This document shows, piece after piece, positions 1-11,195 of a DNA stretch of 64,000 bases. The stretch's first letter is position 1, and each line of letters begins with the position of its first letter. The stretch is from Knufia peltigerae (lineage: Eukaryota; Ascomycota; Eurotiomycetes; Chaetothyriales; Trichomeriaceae): NCBI GenBank assembly GCA_030247855.1, contig JAPDRN010000151.1:1-64000 (forward strand), in the 5' to 3' direction. Made by a program: the position numbers and the translations under genes. A model generated the notes under the pieces. It was not told where the DNA came from. It searched no databases and saw only the letters and a list, made by a program, of their open reading frames with translations.

Positions 1-274
1 AAGTACAAAAAGTCATCACGAGGACTTTTTGATATTCATGGTTATGATGAGCAGTTTGACTGCTATTCTACCTTCTTACACTTGATTTAAAACTTGACGA
101 CTTGACATCTTGTAACTTGTCATAAACTTGTTTTTGTCTCTTCTCTCTAACTTTTTTCAACCTGGTCTAATAATAGTACTGAGAAATGTGGTACAGTACA
201 CTGTTCAACTAACCCTGTCCCAAGTAAAAGTAAACAAGTCCGAAGCAACCAACGCCGTCTCTACCCTGTCTCTA

Positions 275-3200
275 CTACATGTAAAGACTTGCGGTGAAAA
301 CCACGTCTCTTCGAATCAACTCCCTGGCTTTGTCCATCTTTTGATACAATGAAGGATCACCGATGAGTCTCGCGGCACTCATGACTTCTCTGCAAGTCTC
401 GTCCAACCTCGTGACGACCCTGACAATCGTCCCCTCCATGACATCCGTGAGGTCGGTGATACGATTGAAGGACATTCCTCTCGCCCACTCGTACACAACC
501 TCCACCAGACCGAATCTGGGGCGGGACTCGAAATCATTGGCGTCGTCCGACGACAAGATGACCTGATGTAAGATTTGGTACTTGTTGACCTTTTCCGCAA
601 TTTCGATGATCGCTTCTTTACCCCGTTTGAGGTTCTCGCTGAGTTGGGGTTCATTGTCAGTCTTTTCCTGAAACACAAAACACGACAAAAGGGCGACAAT
701 CTCTTCCGGTTCGAATCTAAACGAGCACAACAATCAGCACTATCCACAAATGAGCACGCAGGGGAGGGGTCACATACTGTGCCAATACGTTTTCCAAGAT
801 CAACTCGGTCAGAACCAATTCATCTGCGGAATGAATCTCACAAGCAACCTTGCCTTTCAATTGGACACGAGACTCTTCGTCAATGAAACCCAAATCTTTC
901 AAGACTTCAGTTCGCTGTTGATAATCCGGCAGCAATGACAGGTTCTGATCAGACATCAACATTTTTAATGCTTCAATGTTCTCCTTGATCAGCCACTCGT
1001 CATGCTGCATGCCATAATGTTTCAAGAAATGAGGACAGTCAAGACATTGGGCGTCTTGCGCGATGGCCGCCACTTTGCTCCTCGCGGCAAGCAATTCTCG
1101 AATATGCAAATCGTGCACTTTATTCCACTCTTGTTCGTCCCAGACGCTCGTATCCCATGACGAATATGCCTCAACAAAATCTTCTTCAGCAAATTGTTTT
1201 TGCACTAGTTGTGAACTTAGTAACGACCTCAAATCGACCTGTAAGAAGAACAAGAGTGTTCCAAAATGTAAGCATTACCTTTCCTAACTTTTAAGTACCA
1301 GGGGGGTCCTCTAACCTTTACAAGCGTCTGGGTCACGCATTGCACGTCGTCCAACAAGACTTGGGTCACGCTTTGTTTCACTTTGGCCGGCTTGTCTGGC
1401 AATGGGGCATACATCCTGCGGAACCGCGGGAGGTAGGGTAATAAATCCTTCGTCGATCGCTGGGCATCGATCTCGGATACTTCCAGAACGTTGAGGTGAG
1501 GCACAGGGCCACCTCGGGGGCCATCGTCGAGCATAACACCCACTTTTCGAATACCGTCCTATGAGAAAACTAAAGTCAGCCGAACCCATAGGTCTCTCAC
1601 GGAATAGATGATATTACCTTTTTGTACACGATCAATCTGCGGGCTTGCCAGAGCCGACGGCCAACCGGCGACGACAATAGATTGATGTGTAGTTCCTTCG
1701 TTAGTTGTTCAAACCTCATGGCTGCTGCATGACATGCTTCTAGGTCAATATCACAGATATCACAAGGCTCACGTTTGATCTTGTCAAGGTTTGCCTGAGA
1801 CAGAGCCACCTGCTTCTCGTGTTGTGGCAGTAAGGCTTGAGTCGCATTCTCGGAGAAACTGCGTTTGATCATTTCTTCAATCTTTAGAGCCTCGACTCGC
1901 ATCAGATTCAGTATCATGTTGTAATGCAGTCGAAATTGGCTGCGGAGTTTCGTCGCGGGCCCAGTAATCATTTGAGTCAGTTCACCTGCAGGAGGTGCCT
2001 CGGATTTGCCGGGACAGACGATGATGACCGTACCGACGGTGTCAAGGCCTCTGCGGCCGGCACGACCAGCCATCTGAGTGTATTCACCCGGAAGTAGGTT
2101 ACGGAAATCACGTCCATCATGCTTACGGTAACCCGAGAAAACCACCGTTCGCGTGGGGAGATTCAAGCCCATTGCAAATGTCTCCGTGGCGAACAAGACT
2201 TTCACCAACGTCCTCGCAAACAATATCTCGACGATCTCCTTGACAATCGGTAAAAGGCCGCCGTGATGCACCGCGACGCCACGTCCAAGCATTTCTCGTA
2301 ATCGTCTAATCTGAGGTAAAACCCGATCTTCCGGCTTTAATCGCGCAATTGATTTTTCAATGATCATGTGAATGGCACTTTTTTCGGTGGCTGTACAAAA
2401 GTCTTGGTTTGAGAGAGAGTCGGCATTCTCCTCGCATCGCTTCTTGGAGAACACGAAGATACAGGCGGGTAGAAGATTCTCCTTTTTCAGATGTTGTACA
2501 AGATGGACCCAGAGATTCCGGTCTTGTGCCGCAGTCGTTCTGCCACCACCTCTTCCTGTGCGCGCAATATTTCCGTGACCACGACTGGCAACTTGTCCTC
2601 GCTGTTGTGAGCCACCTCTTTGATTCTGACTTCCTCGCTGCTTTGATCCGCCACGTTGAGGTCCACCACGTGCTTGTTGACCACGGCCACCTCTTTGAGG
2701 AGCACCTCGGGATGGAGTTTGCGCTTCGATGGCCTTTTGCTCTCTCACCTTGTCGAGTCCAGACATGATGTCGTTCGCTGCTTTCCAGCCTTTCTGCAGG
2801 AATCTCTTTTCCGAGTCGACTATCTTGTGCATCTCCTTGCCAGCCCACAAATAGTGCTCAAGAGGAACAGGTCTCTTGGGGGTTGAGATGACATAGATAT
2901 TCTTCTTTTTGGTTCGACCTACCCAAGAAGCAAACTCGTAGGTATTAGGAACAGTAGCCGATAGAAGAATGAGAGTGACATGTTCCGGAAGCATGATGAT
3001 GACTTCTTCCCACACAACACCACGTTCAAGGTCGTTGACATAATGTACTTCATCGAATATGACAAATTCGACGTCGCGGATGAGATCGGCTCCACGGTAC
3101 AGCATGCTTCGAAGAATTTCAGTTGTCATAATCAGACAACTAGCCTCAGGATTGATCTGGACATCGCCAGTCAATATCCCCACGTCATCAAATACTGTCT

Positions 3201-4266
3201 TGAAATCGCGAAACTTTTGGTTGGAAAGTGCCTTTATTGGAGACGTGTAGATGGCCTTTGTCATGTGTTTTGCGGCCAATGCAATAGCATACTCTGCAAC
3301 CACCGTCTTTCCAGCTGAAGTGTGTGCAGCCACGAATACTGAGTCTCCATTTTCGAGGTGGTACACAGCTTCTTTTTGAAAAGTGTCCAGCTCGAAAGGC
3401 CATGTCCGAGCCATATCAGGCACAAGCTCATGGAAGTTGGGGATATCCTTGTTGATATCAACCACATGAGCCCATTCTCGTCCTGTTTTCTTCGTTGATG
3501 CTGCCATCAATTCACTGTGTGGTTCAAGAGAAGGAAATTCGACTGGTAACAAGTCGTTGAGGTCAGTGTCCTGATCATCATCCTCATCGTCATCCTCCTC
3601 GGTTTCTGAGTGGCCATTCGTGAGTGGTGGCGTGGCTTCTCCATTTGCAAGTCGGTCTTGTGTGCCGAGCACGTCACTATCGTCCTCTTCCAATGTCTTT
3701 TCAACATCCTGATCGTCTTCTTGGGCCTCTTTTGTTTTCTGGTCTGCAAATTTCATACCACGAGTTAAACCTGGTGGGATCTCCAAGAGACCATTTGTGC
3801 CCCCAAAGCTGATAATCTGATCAAGGCCACGCTTCTTTTTGATCGTTCGGTTCTGCTCCTCTAATAGGTTCTTGTCCTCGTAAGCTTGGATGGCATCAAC
3901 TCCATCAAGACCACCTGGTGCAAATGGAAAGAATCCGGCAGCTCCTCGCACAAAATCGGCTCGATTGGCTGGTCTTCGAAGAAGCGAAGTGGAATTCTTT
4001 GCTGTCGCACTTGAAGCTGGTACAGTGACCTCTTTATAGCCTGTCACTTTGCCTTCAAGTCCCTCACGCGTAAACCGAGTGATGGTTCTTGTTTGTGTCG
4101 GAGCCAATTGGCAAAGCTCGGTGTAATTTGGTGTCTGATAATCCCATCTCTGTTGTAGTTTATTGAGCCACTCTGGATTGAAGGTTGTAGGTGGTGACAA
4201 GAATTCTTTCTCAAGATCGCTTTTGATCTGCCCAGGCGACCTATGGGAGGATCGGACTCCTACCAT
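275..4266 (-). CDS. SKI2: Ski2-type DExH RNA helicase (SKI complex)
   Basis: Cytosolic 3'-5' RNA helicase that, in the Ski2/3/8 complex, feeds mRNA to the exosome. Four exons: 4266-1618, 1558-1316, 1238-778 and 716-275; introns are 59, 77 and 61 bp; the model gives 1264 aa. Motifs: AHTSAGKT (Walker A, about residues 314-321), DEVH (405-408), SAT (436-438), QMAGRAGRRG (731-740). An RGG-rich stretch at about 520-577 sits where yeast Ski2 has its insertion. The last exon carries the conserved EPEEIVALLS and VVYEWARGMSF blocks and ends in a TASLYM-like tail. Length fits yeast Ski2 (1287 aa), but the first 50-60 residues of the family are missing, so a 5' exon probably lies upstream. An ATG at about 4407 opens 37 codons in another frame. 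Divergent from the EED gene. Confidence 0.95.
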
Positions 4267-5108
4267 CGTGAACTTCGGGGGCTGCCTATGCCCTAGTTCT
4301 CCTTGTCAGGACACCACAACTCGAATGGCGATGCTTGAGATGATTTTCTTAAAGAAAAATGATGTAATAGAGGAAGAACAATGTCGACATCGATGGAGGA
4401 AGCGAGCATGAATGCCAAGCGCGGAATCAATAGTTAAAGCAGCGCAAGGCTGCGATTCTTAGATACGTACAATTCAATGTCTCGCTTCTTGATGAAACTG
4501 AAAAATCCCATTGTGCTATATCACTGTCTTAAAACAAGCTTGGTGAGACAATTAGCACAAAAGTCGCGGTATCAAAGGTGTGCGACCACCACTGCTGGGG
4601 CACACGATCCTTACACTGGACAAACAAGTCTCCACAAACATACAACCCCTCGCTCGATTGTCGAAGTGTTGGTATGGTGACCACAAAAAGGCTTGAGACA
4701 ATCAGAGACATATAAATCGTCTCAAAGCACGCGACAATTTGGCGAAGGATTCAGAAAAACTGAGACTGTCAGGCTTCCATTGTCAACAAGGGTGGTCAAA
4801 GCGGCGGAATTTTGGCGACGTCCAACACCCGTGTCAACTTGGCTTCATCGAGCGTTGACGTGACCTCTTCTTGTTCTTCAGCGAGGACACGGTGATACAT
4901 ATCGAGATTCCAGTCAAGCACCATATTGCTGAAGATGCAATCGCCCCCAAGACGATCTTGTCAAAAAATGCAAACCTTTGGTCCGATCACTGCCCAGATG
5001 CAATGATCTAACCGTCTGGCTTGTATACACTCCCTTACTCTTCCGACTCTGGACACAGCGATCTTGGATATCTTCTCTGGATATACCAGAAATTCAGCCT
5101 CGCCCGAA
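4267..5108. promoter_or_regulatory. Divergent promoter region SKI2 / EED
   Basis: This 842-bp stretch separates the first ATGs of two divergent genes. It probably contains the missing 5' exon of SKI2 (near 4290-4410) and both promoters. I saw no clear TATA box or repeat. Short ORFs here show no recognisable similarity. Confidence 0.5.
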
Positions 5109-6740
5109 ATGAAGCCTGCAGCACCTAACAAGGAATCCTTCGTTCTTCCAAAGTTGAAGTACAAATACAAATCCCCAGTTGAGAACGATCGCTTCATTTT
5201 CTACGACGTCAAATTCTATCCGTATTCGACCGCGACGGAAGAGGAACCCATATTTGCGGTCTTGCAACAGAAAGGAGTCATTATTTATCGAATATCGTCA
5301 GACCCTTCCCAATTTCTTACAACGCTACAAAATGTGGTGGATCAGCAGGAGTTGGAGGACAAGAGCTCTCCCGGTTTGAACTCTTGCTCTTGGTGCTACA
5401 TCGACCCACAGAAACCTTTGCTCGCGGTCGCAGGCGGTACAGGTCAATTGAAGATCATGGATGTTCTCGAAGGTGACCTTTTTACAACGTTGGTGGGCCA
5501 CGGTTATGGCGTTATTAACGACATTGCTACTCACCCACTTTACCCCTGGATCGTGGTCACCGCTTCGATGGATAAGAGCCTTCGAATATGGGACCTACGA
5601 CGTTATGCGAGTCCTCACGAGTCCCCCACCATAATCATCTGCGGTCAAGCAACAGGGCACTGCGAAGGTGTCTTGACTGTATCATGGCATGCAAGTGGCC
5701 GTTACTTGGTCTCTGGGGGTCACGATCAACGAATATGTGTGTGGGCTATGCCGGACTTATCTGACGGCTCATCCTTTTGGCAGGAAGTATCACCAGAGTA
5801 CAGGAAACGAAGTTCTAACGAAGTTTACTGCATTCATTATCCTCATTTCACCAGCTCAGCAGTTCACTCTAATTTCGTGGACTGTGCAAGATTCTACGGC
5901 GATTTGATAATTTCGAAAGCTGCCAATGAGAATAAGATAGTACTTTGGAAAATGACAGCCTTTGATTCCAGTCAGCCTCCTCCAAGCTCTGTGACGGCGC
6001 CAAAGATCGAAGATTATCTGGACACCCGCAATGGTTTCATGCGCAAAGTCATACGACGCGAGAACGGGCTCGTTGATGTGGAGGTAGCGGAAGAGTACGA
6101 GGACGAACCACCCTATGAGAGACTACTCGAGTTTGAGACTCCCTGGGTCGAACAATTCTATCTCCGATTTGGCCTTCTATTACCCTCTGTTGCACATCCG
6201 GAGGTGCATCCTGTCCTGGCCTTTGCGAATGCGGCATCAGAGCTACGATTCTGGGATCTTGAGCGTTTCTCGCTAGGTCACGCTGGGGGACTGGATGTGG
6301 CCAAGGCCCCAAAGCCCAAAAAGAAGCACAAGGGTGTGGCACAGCTTATTCGACCACAGGATCGTTTGAGTCGTGCAGCTGCCGCATCTCAGAATTCCAA
6401 CAAGGATTCATCACCAGCCTCGATGAGTTCAAATCCGAGCTCGATGGCTGGGCCAGGGCAAACCTCAACGGATGCCACCAGCGAATTCTCGGAAGCGACC
6501 GCATCATTGTTCACTCCCCGGGATCACGAGCGATATCCCATCCACGATGCCCACATCACGATGAAGCCCCACGCTAGAGTGTCTCTGACAGAATTGCAGT
6601 TTAAGAACCAAGCCCATTTCAACGCCAGAGCCGCCGACTGGAGCCCCTGTGGGAAATGGTGTGTTGTCGTTGGGGAATCAGCAAAGGTGACTGCGCAGGG
6701 AATGGAAGGGTATGGAGGATTTGCTGTCCTCCATCGATGA
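5109..6740 (+). CDS. EED: Polycomb EED/ESC-type WD40 protein (PRC2 subunit)
   Basis: EED is the WD40 propeller subunit of Polycomb repressive complex 2; it binds trimethylated histone tails and stimulates H3K27 methylation in the nucleus. This is a single-exon 543-aa model. The open frame starts earlier at a TTG, so the first ATG (MKPAAPNKES) was chosen. Blades show GHGYGVINDIATHPLYPWIV, SMDKSLRIWDLR, GHCEGVLTVSWHASGRYLV and HDQRICVWAMP. The block VHSNFVDCARFYGDLIISK (about residues 252-270) and the WK that follows match the EED signature IHRNYVDCVRWLGDLILSK, which ordinary WD40 proteins lack. A basic/Ser-rich insert of about 100 residues (about 405-505) splits the last blades; the final blade reads ADWSPCGKWCVVVGE. 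A possible poly(A) signal AATAAA lies at 6918. The family call is strong; that a full PRC2 exists here is inference. Confidence 0.9.
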   Translation: MKPAAPNKESFVLPKLKYKYKSPVENDRFIFYDVKFYPYSTATEEEPIFAVLQQKGVIIYRISSDPSQFLTTLQNVVDQQELEDKSSPGLNSCSWCYIDPQKPLLAVAGGTGQLKIMDVLEGDLFTTLVGHGYGVINDIATHPLYPWIVVTASMDKSLRIWDLRRYASPHESPTIIICGQATGHCEGVLTVSWHASGRYLVSGGHDQRICVWAMPDLSDGSSFWQEVSPEYRKRSSNEVYCIHYPHFTSSAVHSNFVDCARFYGDLIISKAANENKIVLWKMTAFDSSQPPPSSVTAPKIEDYLDTRNGFMRKVIRRENGLVDVEVAEEYEDEPPYERLLEFETPWVEQFYLRFGLLLPSVAHPEVHPVLAFANAASELRFWDLERFSLGHAGGLDVAKAPKPKKKHKGVAQLIRPQDRLSRAAAASQNSNKDSSPASMSSNPSSMAGPGQTSTDATSEFSEATASLFTPRDHERYPIHDAHITMKPHARVSLTELQFKNQAHFNARAADWSPCGKWCVVVGESAKVTAQGMEGYGGFAVLHR

Positions 6741-7092
6741 GACCTGGAAAAGTTGGAAATGACGATGAGGCTGGCGGCATGAGGAGCCGAGATTATTTAA
6801 ATAGAGCCTGGTAGGGACGCCAATCAACGCCCATTGGCGGTACCTTGCAGATATTGTTATGCCGCTGTGGGGAGCCAATTCTACAAGTAGGCGACGCCCC
6901 CAGCCTGATAAACAATGAATAAACCCCCGATTAGGGGTCCCTGTTTATACCGAAACGCATGTTTGTTTTCGCATTCCCGAGTCTCGACTATTCACGCGAC
7001 ACAAACACTCTCATTTCTACTCTCAAAAATACTGTTGCGCACCTGAGTAGGATGAGAGGCTCGATGCCTTGTCTCCGGCACAATCTTCCACC
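6741..7092. other. Intergenic region, EED 3' end to RA-PH gene
   Basis: A 352-bp stretch between two same-strand genes. It holds AATAAA at 6918-6923, a likely 3'-end signal for EED, and then the leader of the next gene. Nothing else was recognised. Confidence 0.4.
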
Positions 7093-9246
7093 ATGAATAC
7101 CACCAACCCTGGACAGACCACTGCGCAGCCACAGAAATTCCTGCGCTATAGATCAGTGCGCAAAGCGGCTTCGAGAGATCTTGAGGCGACAACCACTTCT
7201 CCTCCGCCGCCTCTGCCAAACAGCTCACAGACTTGTTTGACGCGACTGCCGTCGAGATACCACCGCAGAGCGAAGCTGGCTGAGGAAGATTCTCCCTTAC
7301 CATCTCCAGCGCAAGATGTTGCGCAACAGTCCAGTCCAATCCATATCGCAGAACCCGCACAACATGTGCCGACAAGCCCTCCTCAGGATGAGGTAGGCCA
7401 CAAACACAAGCCCAATGGTGGCCGCAGAATGGTCATAGGCCACGGACAAAAGCCAGGCGACGATGGTGAGAGATTGGAAACCCTACCTACGAAGCCAGAG
7501 CCAGGCATACAGAGGACTTCACCTGAACCTTTACGAAGATCGTTAGAGATTGCACGAGAAGAAGCCCGGTTGACCCTCGAAGGAGACTTTGGTCGCTTAA
7601 AAGCGTTGAAGCAAGAGGAAGCTCGGCGACGACACGATGCACGAGAGCAGCGTCGCGAGAGAGCAAAGATCGAAGCAAGACAACAATCCCTTGGGGCGGT
7701 CTCGCTGTCAGATGTTCGAGATGTCCAGCCCACAAGGCCAGCGAGATACGGCGAGGTAGATAAGCAGAATTACCAAGAACCTCCAAAGTCCAAGTCACGG
7801 ACGATGGTCATTGGAGGAAGCAATGGATCGCACCAGGACCAGCAGCACAAACGTTCTTCGTCGGCGGTGCATAGACAGCACACCGTGCGCGAGACTCATA
7901 CCAGGTCAAGGAGCACCGGGAAGGAGAGTGAGGGTCGCACTCCTCTATCACCAACAGCAGCACCACAATTCGATGCTCCTATATCTGCGGTCAACGCCGG
8001 TGAGCGAAAGGTCAAGGTGCTATGCAAAGAGTCGGTCATTACTTTGCCCATCACACCGACCACCACGTGCAGAGAAATCCTTCGATCTGTAGCACAACTC
8101 TTGACAGAGCCCATCGATGCCCGAACAGCAGTATTGCTGGAGTCATTCTCTCAATTAGGTTTGGAAAGACCATTGCGCCGATATGAACGCGTTCGAGATG
8201 TTATGAACTCGTGGGATCATGATGATCAGCATCATCTGTTCATCATGGCCCAGTCTGAGTGTGCTGCGGCAGGGGTCGACGATAGAGATGCACCCAGGCA
8301 ACAACCTACTGGTGTAAATGTCCAGATGTACCACTCTTGCCGACCAGGGAAATGGGATAAACGGTGGTTGAAACTGAGAGAAGATGGCCAAATCACATCC
8401 TCCAAGCACGAGCACGGTCTTGATGGTACGAAAATCTGTCATCTATCCGACTTCGACCTGTACACACCGGCATCGCAACAGCTTAAGAAGCTGAAGCCAC
8501 CAAAAAAGATGTGTTTTGCATTGAAGAGCCAAGAAAAATCATCCATGTTTCTCGAAGGCGCCAATTTTGTGCATTTCTTCAGCACGAAGGACAAGGATGT
8601 CGCTGGAAAATGGTATAGAGAAGTTCAGTCCTGGCGAAGCTGGTACTTGTACAAGATGGTGAGTGAGAGTATGCAAAACCGGCCACAACTTGCGCGACCA
8701 CTTACGGGGACAAGCTCTAAGGAGTCATTGCCACATTCAGCTGGATCGTCCAAGCCACTGCACGGTGTCGACTCCGGCAGGCCAAGTACCGACAGGGCAG
8801 CTAGACATGAGGGTGCACATCACCGCCGACTTTCCCAAAGTGATGGACCTCGGCCACTTCTTGATTTTAGCCAAGAAAGACCCAGCGTCGATGGAAGGTC
8901 GGGAAGTCCACGGCACTCGAAAAATCAGGGTCCTCCTCCCAGCGCCTACCCACGCAAGTTCACAATCGACTCTTCGAGTGGTAGTACTTCTGAAGAGAGC
9001 CCATTCTCGGGGAATGGCTTGATTGCCCGTAGTGCCAGCCGAAAGTCGTTGGGTAGAAATCGAGGAGGCGGCAGTGGAGCTGACGGGAAGCCACTGGTTG
9101 ATATTGCTCCTACCAGCGAGTTCACAGATGGCAGTTTGCTGAGGAAAATGGAAGCCATCGCTGCTCAACAGGGTAAAACGGGACCTAAGATCTTCCGGCA
9201 ACAAGGAAGGGAGATCAGTGTATCAGTAGGAGAAGGATTGGATTGA
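7093..9246 (+). CDS. RA-PH domain protein resembling the MRL adaptor family
   Basis: Predicted cytoplasmic or membrane-associated adaptor of 717 aa, single exon. The first in-frame ATG (MNTTNPGQTT) was used because the longer frame begins with TTG. Order of parts: disordered N-terminus; a charged, probably coiled-coil segment at about residues 154-199 rich in Arg, Glu and Lys; a Ras-association-like domain at about 305-390 (starts VKVLCKESVITLPITP, ends with HHLFIMAQ); a PH domain at about 409-521 (GKWDKRWLKLREDGQI ... GKWYREVQSWRSWY); then a long Ser/Pro/Gly-rich tail. Coiled coil-RA-PH is the arrangement of the Mig-10/RIAM/lamellipodin family, which links Ras-type GTPases to the actin cytoskeleton. 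That role here is inference. Confidence 0.85.
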   Translation: MNTTNPGQTTAQPQKFLRYRSVRKAASRDLEATTTSPPPPLPNSSQTCLTRLPSRYHRRAKLAEEDSPLPSPAQDVAQQSSPIHIAEPAQHVPTSPPQDEVGHKHKPNGGRRMVIGHGQKPGDDGERLETLPTKPEPGIQRTSPEPLRRSLEIAREEARLTLEGDFGRLKALKQEEARRRHDAREQRRERAKIEARQQSLGAVSLSDVRDVQPTRPARYGEVDKQNYQEPPKSKSRTMVIGGSNGSHQDQQHKRSSSAVHRQHTVRETHTRSRSTGKESEGRTPLSPTAAPQFDAPISAVNAGERKVKVLCKESVITLPITPTTTCREILRSVAQLLTEPIDARTAVLLESFSQLGLERPLRRYERVRDVMNSWDHDDQHHLFIMAQSECAAAGVDDRDAPRQQPTGVNVQMYHSCRPGKWDKRWLKLREDGQITSSKHEHGLDGTKICHLSDFDLYTPASQQLKKLKPPKKMCFALKSQEKSSMFLEGANFVHFFSTKDKDVAGKWYREVQSWRSWYLYKMVSESMQNRPQLARPLTGTSSKESLPHSAGSSKPLHGVDSGRPSTDRAARHEGAHHRRLSQSDGPRPLLDFSQERPSVDGRSGSPRHSKNQGPPPSAYPRKFTIDSSSGSTSEESPFSGNGLIARSASRKSLGRNRGGGSGADGKPLVDIAPTSEFTDGSLLRKMEAIAAQQGKTGPKIFRQQGREISVSVGEGLD

Positions 9247-9823
9247 GATTTCGGGGCTATGAGAGATGATGAGCTACGACATGATCACGATTCGACGAAA
9301 GTGCATTGATGGTGAAAGCAAATGAGGGACATTGATATCTTGAATTGCTATGGACCCGGGTACAGTATGTAGCTGCAGCGATGACAATGAACAAATGGTA
9401 TATCCGATGGACGAGAGCATCGAGTATCCCAGTCCCAGTTCACGGCTTCCTCAGCCTGATGAGTTGACTAGGAGATCGACACTAAGCCAATTAGAGGTGC
9501 TTGGCGGAAATGACATCAACTCACACGGCGGCGACCAGGTGACGGACATGGAGGGCACCACAAAGTGCACCTTGCCAACTCATACAGGTGATCTACTAGA
9601 TACTGTACAGTACCTCTCTATCTCATCTTTCTCGGCCAATGTCTCACACGTTGTACAAGTTTATGATTCTCTTGTTCTCTCCATTCTGTTCTTCAGTCTT
9701 GACCAAGTCTCCCCAAGCGTACTGAGAACCCCTGCCCCGCGTCTGATTTGATTGTCTTTACCGCAACTTCTACTCCGTACTCCAACGCTTCCTATCTCCC
9801 TTTTGTAGGGACACACAGCCACC
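9247..9823. other. Intergenic region upstream of SH3BGR-like gene
   Basis: A 577-bp stretch. It contains an ATG-started ORF of 133 codons (9350-9751) without recognisable domains, more likely 3'/5' untranslated sequence, and a copy of the TACTCCGTA motif at 9771-9779, about 45 bp before the next ATG. Confidence 0.4.
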
Positions 9824-11195
9824 ATGGCAGCCATGGCGTATTCCGCCGACCCTACCCTATACCTCTATACCTCCCTTACAGCCGGAAGTTCCCATATCAT
9901 CACCGCAACCTCAAGACTGGAGACAATCCTCAAGGCCAACAAGATTCCCTTTAGAGCGCTAGACTGCGCAACAGACGAAAAGGCTCGTATGCTATGGGGT
10001 AGGAGATCAAAAGGCCGCAAACTCCCCGGACTCGTCAAGTTCGGTACGATAGTTGGTGTGAGTAGTGCCCACGCTTTTTTCACAAGCCTACATACCTAGG
10101 TACCTAGCTCACACAAATGTTTCCCAGGACCTCGAGCAGATCGAAGAATGGAACGAATACGGCGAGCTCCAGGACCAAATCGCCGGTTTCTCAGAATTCG
10201 GTGGCCCGGCACCCACCGCCGCCCCTGTCCCTACCCCTGCTCCCCCCACACTCGCTCCAGAACCAACGACCAAGAGTGCGGCTTCATCTGGACCCCCTTC
10301 ACGCGCCTCCTCAGAGACACGTCACATCTCGATCGCGGAACCCAAAGCCAAAGACTCCACAGCTGCAGAAGGCGGGACCACAAAGCCAGGCGAGACACCT
10401 TTGAACATGGCCATGCGACAACTTGGTGCAGAGGCAGCTGCTAAAGCAGGCCAAAAGAAAGCCGCGGCACTACAAGCGGCCAAAGCACCCACCAAGACGC
10501 CAGACACGACAGAGCAGATCCCCGTGCCTGCCGCGACGAAACTGAGCGTAGACGCAGCCGCTGAGTCCCCAGAGACCGTGTCCGAAGTCACCGCCGCAAA
10601 GACACCGGCACAGCTCGCAGCAGAAGGTGCCAAGAGAACATCCGTGGACAAGATCGCCGAGTCCGAGGGGGCCACAACAAGCACCAGCAGCAGCGACAGC
10701 GAAGGACAGTCGACGGAAGCCCAGATTGTCGAGCAGAGACGGCAAAGCAGTATCACCAAGTTGAAGTCGCGACTGAGTGAATCGACACCCGCAGACCAAA
10801 GTGAGACTGTCCTTGTGGATTCGTCCCTGATGCCCAAGTCAGAGACAGCCGTTCCAAAGTCGGAAGTCAGCACCGACCCACCACCGGTGGACATGCCCAA
10901 ACAACATCGTGGGAGTGACATAGGGGAAGCGAGTGTCGAAGAGATTAAAGAGATAGAGAAGAAGACGAGCATCCCTGAAACTACCGAGGAGAGTGATACA
11001 TCTACAAACCCACCAGCGCCGGCAGAAGAACAAGAAGCAGCAGGAACAGAAGCAACGTCAACTTCTACAGATGAAGACAAAGAGAAGATCGTGACGAGTA
11101 CAGATGAAACAGAGGAGCAAGTTACAAAAGGAACGGACCTTCAAGACTCGAGCGCCAAAGACGCAGACAAGGCTGGTGTCAGTGTGGGTGATTAA
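9824..11195 (+). CDS. SH3BGR/glutaredoxin-like protein with long disordered tail
   Basis: Two exons: 9824-10057 and 10128-11195, giving 433 aa. The intron has a consensus GTGAGT donor and a CCCAG acceptor, and joining restores the frame across KFGTIVG-DLEQIEEWNEYGELQ. The first 100 residues form a thioredoxin-fold domain of the SH3-binding glutamic acid-rich (SH3BGR) type: a beta strand (LYLYTSLTAG), a helix (ILKANKIPFRALDCATDE) and the acidic end EEWNEYGEL. No CxxC redox pair is present, as is usual for SH3BGR proteins. The remaining 330 residues are Ala/Thr/Ser/Glu/Pro-rich, probably disordered. The intron contains a perfect 12-bp palindrome around GGTACC. The function in fungi is unknown. 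Confidence 0.85.

Noticed and set aside
9350..9751. ATG-started ORF of 133 codons between two genes
   Set aside because: No recognisable domain, lies where untranslated regions are expected, and composition is not clearly coding.
10322..11080. 252-codon minus-strand ORF opposite the SH3BGR-like tail
   Set aside because: Shadow of low-complexity Ala/Thr/Ser codons on the other strand.
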